A stretch of DNA of 64,000 nt from Homalodisca vitripennis (Eukaryota > Arthropoda > Insecta > Hemiptera > Cicadellidae), in NCBI RefSeq assembly GCF_021130785.1, contig NC_060207.1, positions 105,399,001 through 105,463,000 of the forward strand, read 5' to 3'. The translations under genes and the position numbers were made by a program. The notes under the pieces are model-generated. The model was not told the origin of the DNA and ran no database searches. It saw nothing but the letters and a program-made list of their open reading frames with translations. Below, in pieces: positions 12,717 to 24,194 of the stretch (within the stretch, counting starts at the first letter, position 1; every line of letters begins with the position of its first letter).

Positions 12717-14240
12717 TTATACTAGAAACTCTCTCACCGTGTAAAAACAACCCGCCACTAAATTCTCCTTTAGTTTTCTTTTAAATTCTTCCTTACTTTG
12801 GATGCACTTCAGCGGTTCAGGAAGTCTCCAAAAGCACCTGGCACCGACATTGTGCGGTAAACTCGCTGCCCAAACGGTCTGGTGTGGAGTTTGGCGGAGG
12901 TTTACTCGAGCCCGGGTGTTGTGCTCGTGTACTGTGGATCCATCAGTAACTGCTACACTGTTAAATTTTGCAAACATTATTGTTTCAAATATATAAAGTG
13001 ACAATAGCGTTAAGAGGTTCAATTCTTTAAAAGCAATTTTACATGATTCTCGTTTTTTCAGTCCAGCGAGTTCACGAACAGCACGCTTTTGCAACACAAA
13101 CACTCCATTAATTTGTGCTAGTGTAGCTGAGCCCCAGACCAGCAGGCCATATCTCAAGCGAGACTCAACCAAAGCGCAGTATACAAGTTTAAGAAGAAAC
13201 TTGTTACGGTATTTGGCAAGTTGGGACATTAGGAATGCAGTCGAAGACAACGACTGGCATACACAGTGTTGATATGAGTACGCCAGCTGAGGTCATCATC
13301 TATTTGTACCCCCAAATATTTGACACACCTTCTTTGTTGTACTATTGAATTATTAATTAGAATAAAAGGTGAATTATCTTTCATACGTTTTGAAAATTCC
13401 AAAAAACTGACTTTTTGAAGTTCAAATGCAAATTTAAATTATTTAAAAATTGATACAGCTGTGTCAAAACTATATGACTATTAATTTCTAAGTCCTCGAC
13501 TGTCCCGCTAGAAAACTCGAGGGCTATGTCGTCAGCGTACATAACAAGCTGGTTATGTGGGATGTCGCCTGGGGTAAGTGGTTTACATATAGGTTGTAGA
13601 GTACTGGTCCCAAGATCGAACCCTGAGGGACACCAAAATTGACTGGAGCCCACGATGAACGACTACCCTCGACCTGCACACACTGCTCTCTCTGAGTTAG
13701 GTAAGAGCTCAGCCACTGTAGAGCCAAGCGCCCCAGACCGAGACACCTTAGACACTCCAGAAGCTGTGGGTGACCGACACAGTCGAACGCTTTTGTCAAA
13801 TCCATCATCACCCCCACAGTCCGCCGATTTTGATCCAGCTCGGTCACAATATCCGACATGAAAAAACTTATTGGTTCTGCGGTACTTTTACCCGTCGTGA
13901 ATCCAAATTGTTTCTTATGTACAAGTTCATTCGAACTCAAGAAAAAATTTAATCGGCCAAGAAAAATTAGCTCGAAGACCTTACTAAAGGTAGAAATTTG
14001 AGAAATGGGACGATAAGAATCCAGAGTATTACAATGCCCCCCCCCCTTGTGTATTGGAATCGCAACTGTGCTCTTTAGTGCCCGAGGGAACCGGCCCTGT
14101 CCGAAAGAAGCTGAAACTATGTTAGACAAAGGTTGGCTTATGGTTTGAATGCAAGATTTTACTACTTTACTTGGTATACCGTCAATACCAGAAAATTCAC
14201 AATCTAGAATCGGGACATTAACTAAACAAGGTTGGTTACC
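12717..14240 (-). pseudogene. Reverse transcriptase of a non-LTR element, frameshifted
   Basis: This encodes the RNA-dependent DNA polymerase that copies element RNA at the target site. The RT starts with GIDGIPSKVVKS near 14,190. It continues in one frame through SYRPISQIS, the FGFTTGKST block, motif A with DLTKAFDCV (Asp near 13,802) and motif B GVPQGSILGP (near 13,634). A frameshift near 13,575 moves reading to the frame with the catalytic YADD (13,539-13,528). A further shift leads to KYLGVQIDDDLSW (near 13,300), the thumb-side motif. Another near 13,250 leads to a 177-codon C-terminal part with the RYGLLVWGSA block and an FKRKLKENL tail, ending at 12,717. All catalytic aspartates are present, so decay is by frameshift rather than active-site change. 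Upstream, the endonuclease is absent. Confidence 0.9.
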
Positions 14241-14361
14241 TCTACTTGCTGGCTTACATCTAAAAAACGTTCGTTAACGAGAACTGTATCCTCTTGTCAG
14301 AACCATACTCCGAGTCAGCATCACCAAGGCTCCCTGTCCCCGACATTGATCTCCTACTGGG

Positions 14362-15681
14362 CTACAGGGGAGGAAACTCCGACAAGGAATCCAGAGGCGG
14401 CGACGCTGTCCCAGTGGTTGGCTCAACTGGGGCTGGTGTGCGGTCGAAAGAATCAACTGAAGGCATGATGTCCGTGACACCCGATCTCACAGGCGAATTC
14501 CCAGTGTCTGGAAGGGCGACGCTTGTTGTTGGCTGTTGGCATTCCAACCGATCTTTGCATTGAGGAAATGGTGAAGAAACACATTGTGCAATCAGTCCAC
14601 ACAAAACCTCCTTACCCGTGGCATCCAGATGAAGGCCATGTCGTGTAAAATGCTTTCGTTCCAGCCGACGAGAGTCGATAACTTTGATCCTCTCCTTAGT
14701 TAGGCTCTTAAGTCGGTGATTAACCTGGTTCACCAGTTTGTTGGTGTAGCATCTCGGAGGGAGGTCAAAACGGTGTGGTAAGGAGACGACGACCCAGTTG
14801 GTGTATTGGTTGGCCCTTATAAATCTCAATAGATGTCCTGGCAGAGTAACAGCTGGTCGGTCATGCCTGGGGGTACAGTTTGACACATCATTAGTGCCAA
14901 CAATTAGAACTGCTGTATCGTTCTTTGTCAATGATTCTGTCATACTTTTAGCGTTCTTCAGTATGTAGTCAGAGGAAGCATTGGAACTGGCACAAACAAA
15001 AACACTATGCGACACCTTTCCTTGCAATATACCAGAGATGTTTCTAGCGTGACTGTCTCCAAACACGTAAAGTTTCTTAGGTTGACTACACATTGTCACT
15101 TCGCAAACCCCGTCGGCGGTGTTCATTGTAGTGTCAACAGCCGGGTCAAATATGTCTCTTTGAATTATATTTTACTTAAATGAGACGGATGAGTGTTTAG
15201 ATGCTTCTTTTTTCTTTCGGTTGCGTTTCCGTTTAGGTTTCAGACGCTCCTCAGACCTTTTCTGACCATCCTTCGAGTGAGTGTCATGAATTTTTGGTTC
15301 ATCGTACCTGTTTATAATCGAAATGTCGTCCACTATTACCAGAATTTTGTCGATCAAACTGTCGTCATTTCTTTTCTCCCTCCCTTGTGCTTGTAAAAGT
15401 ACCTCATGCTGCTTGAGTAGGTCTTCATATTTACTTTTGAAAGCAGCAAGTTCTATCTGAAAGTGAAAATTAGAGTCCTCGTAGTACTTAACACGTTGTT
15501 TTTCTTTTTCGCATTGCTTACATTCAAAAGAGTGGACATTAAACGACAATTCAGTTTTCGGATCAGCGTCATGTTGATGTGAAATATCACACCCAATTGC
15601 TACGTCACATAGGAAACTATCAATCAAAAATAGTATCTGACTTTGTGACGGTTGTTCTATAATATTTACAAATGCAATCAT
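14362..15681 (-). pseudogene. ORF1 protein: coiled coil plus SGNH esterase, one stop codon
   Basis: A single reading frame of 440 codons from the ATG at 15,681-15,679, interrupted by one TAA at 15,174-15,172. The first part (170 codons) has a CKQCEKEK cysteine pair, a charged helical region likely to form a coiled coil, and a very basic KPKRKRNRKKK segment suited to RNA binding. The second part (15,126-14,362) is an SGNH-type hydrolase: block I FGDSHAR (Ser about residue 25 of that part), block III GTNDV (about residue 77) and a HGLHLDATGK block with the catalytic His (about residue 166). The usual Asp two or three residues before that His is replaced by His, as in the esterase-type ORF1 proteins of CR1/L2-like elements. 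A Pro/Ser/Thr-rich tail follows. The role is inferred as chaperone or membrane/lipid interaction during retrotransposition. Confidence 0.85.
15605..15672 (+). repeat. 68-bp direct repeat, copy 1 (inside ORF1)
   Basis: Identical to 17,080-17,147 except for one base (G versus C in TGTGACSGTTG). This copy covers the N-terminal coding part of ORF1 in the LINE just described. Confidence 0.9.
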
Positions 15682-15699
15682 ATGACATTATAACGTGTG

Positions 15700-17079
15700 A
15701 CATAGTGATGGATGTACAGCAGCTAAAGTCTTGAAAGTTTGTATGCACTCTCTGCGAAGCCTAAAGGGATCTATACGACCGCCATATATAGACTACAATT
15801 TCCACCAGAGTTAACTGAAAGGAATTCTATGTACAAAGACTCGCGCTCTGATAAATTTGTTTGCCAGTAGTTCGATGTCTCCTTGCTTTTGTGCCAACTT
15901 TTACTGGAAGGTCATGTTACTTATGTTTAGTTTAAGCGGATGGTTATTTTCGTAAATATTATTCTGATTAAAATATTTATTTAAGAGCACCGTCACAATT
16001 TATATAAATAAATACGATAAAGTAACAATTTTTGATAACATGTATTATTATTACTGCTAAATTAATGTACAGCTATAATGATTTAATTACAGCTCAAATA
16101 TATAGCAGTGGTCTTCCTTGTTGGGTTTTGATTAAAGATTTTTGAACGTTTTCACTGTACATATAGATAACCAAGAACGAATCATAAAATGTTTGTATTC
16201 AAGGAAAATATTTCATTAAAATTCGTTTTAAAATTAAAAAGTTAAAATGTAATAGCCCATAAATTATCACAGCCAGCAGCATTAAGAGCGTCATATTGCT
16301 CTGTTGCCACGATGCCACGTGTCTCCCGAAAAACTTTTGAAGTTAGAGCAGGTTTTTGGTAAGTACTGTTATTTATGGACTCCATCATTCCTCAAACTGG
16401 GGCCTGAAATCTGTTTTATCTGGCTGTACAACGAGACATCATTCAGGTTTTGTGTGTCAATGATATCCAATAGTTATGGTACATTTGTGAGAGCTTATTT
16501 GTATGTAGTAACGAGTGGTATGCTTGCAGGCTGGTGAGATTGTGGTTGAAAGTAGAAGCGGTACTTCAGGTTGCTTCTTTCCCCATTATTATTGCCTAGC
16601 AATTATTGCTAGGGCCAGTAGTATTTGCAAGTAGGCCCCACGAGTTGGTTTCGAATGTGGCTTTATAGGCGGCCTTCCTAATTATGACGAGACTTTCCAG
16701 TTTATTATTAATGAGGTGATGCAAAAACAATATATGGCTTACCATTGAAACCACTAATCAAGCGTTATGTCGTTTACCAAGGAGACAGGTTGCTCGGGAT
16801 TCTAATTTATGTGGAGGGAATAAATATATACTGTTTGACATAAATCAGTTTTAGATATTCTAGCACAACTAAATGACAATTTTCAACCTATTTTGAGAAG
16901 TTCAAGATCGAGAAATAATATATTTTTATAAGCCTCAAAGTATAAGCATGGAGCAATAAAACTAAGTAGGAAAGAGGAACTAAATATTGAATAACTTATA
17001 TGTAAATCATATAAGCTCCGGATAACTGTAGTAGCTACGAAAGCATGAGAGACGGCACCGTTGAGACGAAGTTTTAATC
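15700..17079. other. Non-coding stretch upstream of the LINE
   Basis: No gene recognised. A 77-codon plus-strand frame at 16,304-16,537 lies in less AT-rich sequence but shows no domain I know. Part of it (TTGCCACGAT, then CCCGAAAAACT) echoes 10,290-10,385, so it may be repeat-derived. Confidence 0.35.
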
Positions 17080-17147
17080 TCACATAGGAAACTATCAATC
17101 AAAAATAGTATCTGACTTTGTGACCGTTGTTCTATAATATTTACAAA
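17080..17147 (+). repeat. 68-bp direct repeat, copy 2 (orphan ORF1 fragment)
   Basis: Near-identical copy of the ORF1 N-terminal segment at 15,605-15,672, 1,475 bp away in the same orientation, with unrelated flanks. On the minus strand it keeps the same peptide frame, so it is a small piece of the same LINE family. Confidence 0.9.
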
Positions 17148-17194
17148 CGAAAACCAAATTAAATAATTCAATTGTGCAAACAAAAATCGATACT

Positions 17195-17660
17195 CTTGAG
17201 CTCCAACGTTCGATAATTTTGGCTCCCAAAATTTATTTACTACTCTTGGCCACTAGACTATACATAACCATAGGCCATTAACATTCGATACACTTGGGTA
17301 ATGCCATTAGTTTATATCAGAAACCAATCGATACGATGCTCGGGGCCACCAACATTCGCTATTCTTGGCTTCTACATTATACATAGCCATAGGGCATCAC
17401 TTGATTAATCGCATTAGTTTCTATCAGCTACCAATTTATACAATACTGGGGGCTCAAACATTTGCTACACTTTGCCACGAAACTATAGATAGCTATAGGA
17501 CATTAACGTTACATTCACTTGAGTAATGATATTATTTTCTATCAGCTACCAATCTATACAATACTGGGGGCTCAAACATTTGCTACACTTGGTCATGAAA
17601 CTATAGATAGCTATACTACATTAACGTTACATTCACTTGAGTAATGATATTATTTACTTA
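17195..17660 (+). repeat. Minisatellite, about 107-118 bp unit, about 4 copies
   Basis: Tandem units are marked by ACCAATYNATACRATRCTSGGGG, CATTYGCTAYWCTTGG, ACTATASATAGCYATA and ACATTAACGTTACATTCACT. The same anchor (ACCAAT) falls at 17,323, 17,430 and 17,548. The last two units are nearly identical and the first two are more diverged. Confidence 0.85.
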
Positions 17661-17706
17661 TACGAAGCTATTAAGCACCAATACATAATATGTTACTGAT
17701 TATATA

Positions 17707-17757
17707 TTAAACATTTGATATTATATATATATATATATATAAAATATCAAATGTTTA

Positions 17758-17803
<46 letters not shown>
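17707..17803. repeat. (AT)n repeats with a perfect 16-bp inverted repeat
   Basis: TTAAACATTTGATATT (17,707-17,722) is exactly complementary to AATATCAAATGTTTAA (17,743-17,758). The intervening 20 bp are TA repeats, and a further TA run extends to 17,803. The unit would form a strong hairpin or cruciform. Confidence 0.9.
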
Positions 17804-19080
17804 CTGTTGGACATTATACAAGCAAAATTCTGTGACGGACGGATAAGCAATGCTGGGCGCATGTTGGTTTTGCCAGTATTCAATAGAGTTTGCCTATAGC
17901 CTTCTGTACCCTCAGCTTTGCCCTTTGAGCCCATTGTACTTTACAAATCCTCTGTTATTCGTTTTTTTAAGGTGGATTTAAATATACTGCGCAATCTAGA
18001 AAACAAACTTTACCGATATTATAAATACACTAGTTTTGTATAGCGACTTTTATTGCACGAAATTTTAAAACTCAGCACATATTATATATGGGTTATTTCA
18101 TAATTTAGGCTTTTTTGTGAGCATATTAACGAACCAACATTTTAGGAAATGTAAGGAATTATGATACAATTATGATAAGAACAAATAAACATAGTCAAAT
18201 TAAACTTTATATTGCATTATAGAATCTTATTATGTATTATGTAAAAGTTGTTTCCTGTAATTTAGACTGGTTTAATTAAGTATATGTAAAAATAAAGTAA
18301 AATTATCAGTACGCAATGATAATTTGCCATATATAGATATTTGAGGTTATTGTTGGCTACGGAATAACTACGAGTACAAGTATAAAATAAAACTTTTAAA
18401 TAGTTTTAAGCTAAACCTAGGAAAATACAACTGCTAGACTAACAATACATTAAAATAAATTAATATCCAACAATATAATGATTTTAGGAGGTTTTTATAA
18501 AAACTAACGTTATCTACAAAAATAAAAAAATATTTACTATCGCATAAATAAAAATATACGTTTTAATAAATACAAATAGGCCTACGATAATCTAAAATAC
18601 GTCCTTATAAATACAGGAATTATAAATTCACTTCATCCAAAATTGAAAAAATAGTAATATAAAATGTCAGTAAATATTTAATACTAAGATTATCGTATGC
18701 TCGTATTCTTAATGAGTTGGTTTTACTAATTTAACATTCATAAAAATATTTTGATAAGACATTTTAGCTCACTTTTAAAATAGCTTTTAATACATTATAC
18801 TAGAAGAGGACGCGTTATTGACGATCCTGACAGTGTGACACACCGTGGCCAGATAGCGGTGAAAATTAATATCGAACCTTTACCTTGATATTAACTTAAA
18901 GTCAGTGAAATCTATGTAGTGGATGTTGTTTACGTATCTTCAATATGAATTTGTATGATTCCAATGTCTAAAATGAGTTTTATTACACAGAATTTACTTT
19001 TTATTAATTTTTAGTTGAAGTTTTATCATATTAGTTTGGAGGAACTAATATATAATAAAATATTCTTCTTTGTTTGAAAT
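17804..19080. other. Non-coding AT-rich stretch
   Basis: No gene, RNA or element recognised. Confidence 0.4.
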
Positions 19081-19086
19081 TTATTT

Positions 19087-19204
19087 TCGACGATGGAAGG
19101 ATTGTGAAGGAAAAAGGATTTTTTCAGACGTTTGCCATCGTTCAGCGATGCAAAAAATCAGTAACACTACGTTTCGAGATCTTCAATCTAGTTATTCAGG
19201 TAAA
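19087..19204 (+). repeat. Putative Penelope terminal-repeat fragment
   Basis: Matches, in reverse orientation, the right arm of the inverted repeat at 32,141-32,361. Shared strings are GACGATGGAAGGATTGTGAA, TTTGCCATCGTTCAG, CAGTAACACTACGTTTCGAG and TTCAGGTAAAT. A string like CGAAACGT next to a GATCT element is typical of tails of Penelope-like elements. A Penelope RT lies just downstream, so this is probably that element's terminal repeat (inference). Confidence 0.5.
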
Positions 19205-19539
19205 TAACTAACCTAACACATAATTACAAACTAAGTTAAGAAACCAGTCTTTTGCTCAGGAAAATTCCGAAGTCCCACAATTTCACAATAGAGGAGAAAA
19301 ATTCAATGTCGACCCTTGGGAAAGACGACACAGTCACAATCTTACCAGCCAATTTAAGCAACGCTACTCAATAGTAGCGTACAACTACTTGGCTCAGTAG
19401 CGTATAAAAAAAGATAACGGAAACTTTAAATGCTGGCAAATATACAGTTTTAAATAAAGACCGACTGATTTAATTTGAATGCAAACACCTTAAGAAAACA
19501 CAAAGCATATTTTTCAAATAAATTTAGACCTAAATGAAC

Positions 19540-20250
19540 TCCTAACCCTTCCATAATCCCCATATATATGGCCTTCGCAAAACCCACAAACCTAACATCC
19601 CTCTCCGGCCAGTAGTTGCAAGCTCATGATTCGCCTTGCAGGGAATTTTCTAAAGTTCTGTTGGGCATTTTAACGCTATTGGTAGGAAAACTGACTCTTT
19701 TATCAAAAATTCCTGAGAGTTTGTAGAGAATTCAAAATCTCTGAAGTTGACTGATAGGCTACTAACAAACTAGTTTTGCCGTTTTGATTATTCACAAATG
19801 TACCAGTTCCAGAAACTTTCGAAATCATTAAATGATGTCTCAAAGAAGACCAAACATTAAAGGAAAGAACTAAACTTTACGTAGCAATAATTATGGGACT
19901 GTAAGAACTATGCACGCAATGCAATTATTTTAAGTCAGATAACACACACAGGAAAATATTTAAATTAGCAATCAAACCGTAAAATATTTGTCAAAGAAGG
20001 AGTGGACTACTTGTTATTTGATAGAGCAAAGAGCTTATGCTCACATGAAGATGGTTAAAAGAGGAATTTAAGAAAGTTGAATCGGATCTTATACGCAATT
20101 TATATCCTCAATTAGTAATAAATAAGTGCATACTTACCAGAAGAATCATTCCTGAGTCAGAGAAACAGAATAGTGATAAATTCGCGTTTATGACGATCAT
20201 TTATGTCCCAGGATTGTAAGGAAAAAATTATCATTGTTGTTGGTCCGAAG
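19540..20250 (+). pseudogene. Penelope-like element reverse transcriptase, heavily decayed
   Basis: The plus-strand translation shows hallmarks of the Penelope RT. IYGLRKTHKP near 19,564 (family norm YGLPKIHKP) is followed by IPLRPVVASS, then RKTDSFIKNS and EFVEN. After a frameshift near 19,780 comes FTNVPVPETFEIIK, the normal LFTNVPVPETL motif, then the KEDQTLKERTKL segment. Near 20,180 KFAFMTIIYVPGL resembles the segment between RT and the GIY-YIG endonuclease. There are many in-frame stops (for example after VVASS and after FEIIK) and at least one frameshift. The YVDD-type active-site region and the GIY-YIG domain were not recognised. It is a dead fragment of an element that normally primes reverse transcription with its GIY-YIG endonuclease. 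Confidence 0.75.
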
Positions 20251-21224
20251 ACTATCATATGAATTGAGATGAAGCCATAATACATCGGGAAGCTATTTTT
20301 CTTTAACAGGAAATTAAACGAGTATGCATACATTAACTTGGCAGACCAAACAATAAGTCAAACATCAGTCGAGATTGGACCGCTTTGGTTGCCAATTCAG
20401 AAAAATGAAGTAAAAAGAAAACCAAAAGTATTATAAAGGTCGATATTTGTAATAAACCAATGCGGAATCACGGGTGACAGGTTATAAGAAATTTCAAAAA
20501 AATCCTGTTTCGTTAAATAAAATATAGTAACCTAACACTTCACACAGTTAGAATATGACAGCATTACAAACCTGGAATTTAAATTCCATTTTGATTATTT
20601 AGTCAATATAAAATAAAATGGTTTATAAATGATTTTGAAAGAAAGAAACAGCTAATTATATATATCCTCTAAGTTAAAATTTTGTCCAAACTAATGCTGT
20701 GCAAATTCAGTAACATTAGTTTATGCTCCTTAAATGAGCATATACAGTTCATTTTACTTACAAAGTATGGCAACATGTATTATTTGCATGACTTAAACTT
20801 TGGAGCAATAATAAGTAGAGCACATCGCTTGTCTGCTCCTGACATCTGTTCCCAACAACTGTTGTCAGTGTTGCTGCACATTTCAAGTCAGTACTTGCTA
20901 ATCATTGGAAGTGAAAAAATTATACAGCAGTGTTTGTCGCAATGTACAATGAAGTTGGTTAATCTATAATAATTAATAATCCATTGTGTTAAGACCCTGC
21001 CTCGTGGTAAATAGGTATCGTAGTCATTTAGTTATAATGAGTACATACCCAGGAGCTTAATACTCACGACGTTGTTGAGTTATGCTTGAATCACGGTACA
21101 AAGTGATTAGCGCATTTCAGTGCACTTCTGAGAAACTGTCGACCTCTTACCCCAGTTGGAGGTCTGTAACAAATAGTACTAGTAGTAATGGCAAAATATT
21201 TAACTTCAGTTGCACACTGTAAAG
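20251..21224. other. Non-coding stretch
   Basis: No gene recognised. The 95-codon plus-strand frame at 20,682-20,969 lies in somewhat less AT-rich DNA but has no known motif and no clear splice context. Confidence 0.35.
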
Positions 21225-21309
21225 TCATAAAAGTATGTTTAGGAAACGGGAGAAACATTTTCTGTACACATAATATTTGTACACAAAATCCCTAAACACA
21301 TTTAACATA

Positions 21310-21465
21310 TACAAATGTGTATTGGTCTCTGTTAACAGCACCAGTTCAGTACCAAACTGGACAAGTGACAGAGCGGGGTTCCTACGACTCCCAATAACGC
21401 AGTGAATGTCGCACATACACCTTCATGTGTTCCGGTTCACACACAGTCGTTAGTGAATTTGTCAT
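21310..21465 (-). other. Highly conserved core block (copy A)
   Basis: About 140 bp nearly identical to 58,430-58,570, while flanks a few tens of bases away have drifted strongly. The minus strand holds a short shared frame starting MCDIHCVIGSRRNP (ATG at 21,416). Of three differences inside it, two change the residue, so protein constraint is not shown. On the minus strand a TGTAG follows a pyrimidine-rich stretch at one edge and a GTATAT string lies at the other, so an exon is conceivable. All three frames contain stops across the whole block, favouring a non-coding exon, a regulatory element or a recently active repeat. Confidence 0.4.
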
Positions 21466-22847
21466 TCAGCCTACATCTAAAAACTCGACTTTAAAAACAG
21501 AAAACATACATTTAAGAATAAAATAAAAATACAATACATTATATTCTTTGTACTAGATTGTAAGGAAATATTAAATAAAATACAATTTTATCGCATTTAA
21601 AATCGTCAATTGAATTGCATTTATACAGTAAAACTGTGAATAAAGGCCGTTAAAAGTAATAAACGATCAGTTTTACCTTATACAAATGGATTTGTTTACT
21701 TACTCCAATTCTTTGGGATTTTATCAATCTTTATTTTATTGGTAATAAATACTGACAAACAATATTCACTTATTATTGCTCAGCTCAACAGGTTTTGAGT
21801 ATTCCGTGTTAAATCACTAGACCAAGTACTGTAAGAGCCATGCCGTTAGTCTAGGAGACAAATACCAGTTTTTTTATTGTATTTACGCAAAACCTACCTT
21901 TTCGTCCATTTGCAATTTTTCCTACGAAAGAATTCAGTCGTCGGAGACGCTGTACCGAATTGATAGGGGCAAGAAGGTAAACTCAATAGTTATATTGATA
22001 TTACAATGTTTATTTGTTTACTACACACATTATGATCAAATACCAGATATTAATCATAGAATTAGGTCACTTAATTTTATTCTTATACTGTTTTAGTGTA
22101 AATTAGATTGTTTCATGCGTACAATTAACAACAATGAAGTAATAATTTCAGACATTAAATTTAATAACTCATAAAAAATTTAAGAAATTAAAGGTTATTT
22201 TAATTGTGTTTTCTTTTCTAAACTAAGTATATTAACTCGTTAAAAATAAGAAAAACACAATAATAAGATTTGTTAAACCAATAGCATTTTTAGTAGTTTA
22301 ATATTTGGTTAAAATACAAAAACAAATCAAATAAAATTTAAAGTTAAATTCGGACAACATGTAATACATAGAAACAAAATTCATTACAAGTATATAAATT
22401 GACGACAAAGAGCAAGTAAGTTCGGCTATTAATTAAAACTATCAGACGATGATTAATCAGCAGTTACACAACAATAACAACATCCACGTTCATTACCCAA
22501 CAGTATCATTAGGTGTAACAAAATTACTTTGGTTTTATAGCAACTATCCAAACCAGTCTTGAAGGTGTTTACTATTATTACTCCCTATATATAACTAGCA
22601 ATAAAGCTTGCATCAGTAAGTGCTACAGTAACTTAAACCAGGTTTAACAACGAATAGTAAGCAGGGTGGGTTGTTTTATACTAAATACAAACATAAAATA
22701 GCAATTTTATACCGTTATTACGCAAAAATACAAAGAAAACTGATAGTTTTACTATTAGTAAATATAAGGAGTGAATACCACTACAAAGTAATTTAAAATT
22801 GCCTCAATCTTATATTTGTATTAATTACGATATATGAACATTCTTAT

Positions 22848-22851
<4 letters not shown>

Positions 22852-22881
<30 letters not shown>
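22852..22881. repeat. (AT)n microsatellite
   Basis: About 30 bp of TA repeat. Confidence 0.9.
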
Positions 22882-22884
<3 letters not shown>

Positions 22885-22928
22885 CTATATAAGAATTCTT
22901 CAATTATTGTAATAAACATTTTCTATAT

Positions 22929-22944
22929 TTCGGCTTAAGCCGAA
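22929..22944. other. Perfect 16-bp palindrome
   Basis: TTCGGCTTAAGCCGAA is self-complementary and GC-rich at its arms within AT-rich DNA. Function unknown; it is followed directly by a TA run. Confidence 0.6.
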
Positions 22945-24194
22945 TATATATATATATTCTGTGGAAAGGTGATCTTTAACCTTCATCTTTTAAATTTTAT
23001 AATATTTATTATAAATATTATGCAAGAGAAAATGCAGTGCAACATTCCAAAGCAAATGTGAACATTCTCACTAAAATATAATTACTTAGTGTTTTAATTA
23101 ATTCCAATACAATATTTAAGTACTCTTTGTAGAGAAGTAATTCTGGTTCAAATGCGTCGTTATTGGATACCTTTTTGGCACAGCATTTCTTTTCTACCAC
23201 TCTCTCATTATATTCCAAACTTAGCTCCTCTAGATCTCCTAGAGATGAGCTAAAACCTTAGGATAGACACGCGGGTCATGTACTTTCACATGCATATTAC
23301 TGAAGGACAGTATGGTTGAGAACATATAATAATCAGGAATTTATAATTCCACTGTACTTGAGGCAATGTGGTAGATTTTTAAAGAAAACTATCAAATATT
23401 TCAACACAATATAAGTTCATGTATTTACTTAACATTTTATAGTCGTTAACAAAATATTAGCCATAGAGTATATATGTTTTCTCTTGAGCCACTCCTTGCC
23501 TTTATGAAGTATGAGTGAGATTTGTTCATTGCAGTTCTCTTGACCAATAATGTCAATCCAACTCAGCTAGAAGTTTGACACTTTTATAATCAAAATAGAT
23601 TTTCAGTGTAAACAACAGTTCTTTAACTAACATGAAAATCTAAAAATTTAAAACATTCCAGTTACAAAGGATTTTATTCTCATAAAGTGATCACTCAAAG
23701 ACCTGCAATGAAAATATGTAACAATCTGGCTGTGGAATTAATTTTGACTATTAAAAATTATCAATAAATACAGTTTTTTATAAAACTATGGTATAAAATC
23801 AACCTATAGAATAAAAGAGAATCTGCATTCTTCTAATATTTGTCTTAGTACTCCTCAAGTTCTCGTTTGCAGCAAGTTCAGTCAGTAAAACTTTAAATCG
23901 ATTTTGAAGTAGCTTAATATTTCTATTAGCTTGTTTTTCACTGTTTAAAAAGGCTTATTAAAATCATTATATATATATATTAAGTACTGTAGATTAAATA
24001 TTTATAGGAATGTTTAATCTTATAGTTTGTGTTCTACACTTATCAATAAATCATATACTAGTTATATAGTAAACTTGTGTTTTAACTGTTTTGTAACATA
24101 TTTGCTAAGTGCTGCAATTTTCAACTTTCAAATATATGAATCAAATATGGAATTCATATTAATTCTCAATTAAATATACGATAACTTATCCAAT

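Larger units (their letters stand above)
12600..15690 (-). mobile_element. Non-LTR retrotransposon (CR1/L2/Daphne-like), internally deleted
   Basis: A minus-strand element reading from about 15,690 down to about 12,600. In order it holds ORF1 (coiled coil then SGNH esterase; 15,681-14,362), a short ORF2 start, an RT domain with all main motifs (14,240-13,250), the post-RT region (13,250-12,717) and an AT-rich 3' end with an A/T run near 12,597-12,608. The apurinic-type endonuclease expected at the start of ORF2 is missing, because only about 120 bp separate the ORF1 stop from the RT region. The RT is broken by at least three frameshifts and ORF1 by one stop codon. I cannot place the exact 3' end, and no target duplication was recognised. 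Clade assignment rests on the esterase-type ORF1 and the RT sequence. Confidence 0.85.

Noticed and set aside
14232..14563. Overlapping frames on both strands with moderate length
   Set aside because: Shadows of the esterase-type ORF1 reading frame on the minus strand.
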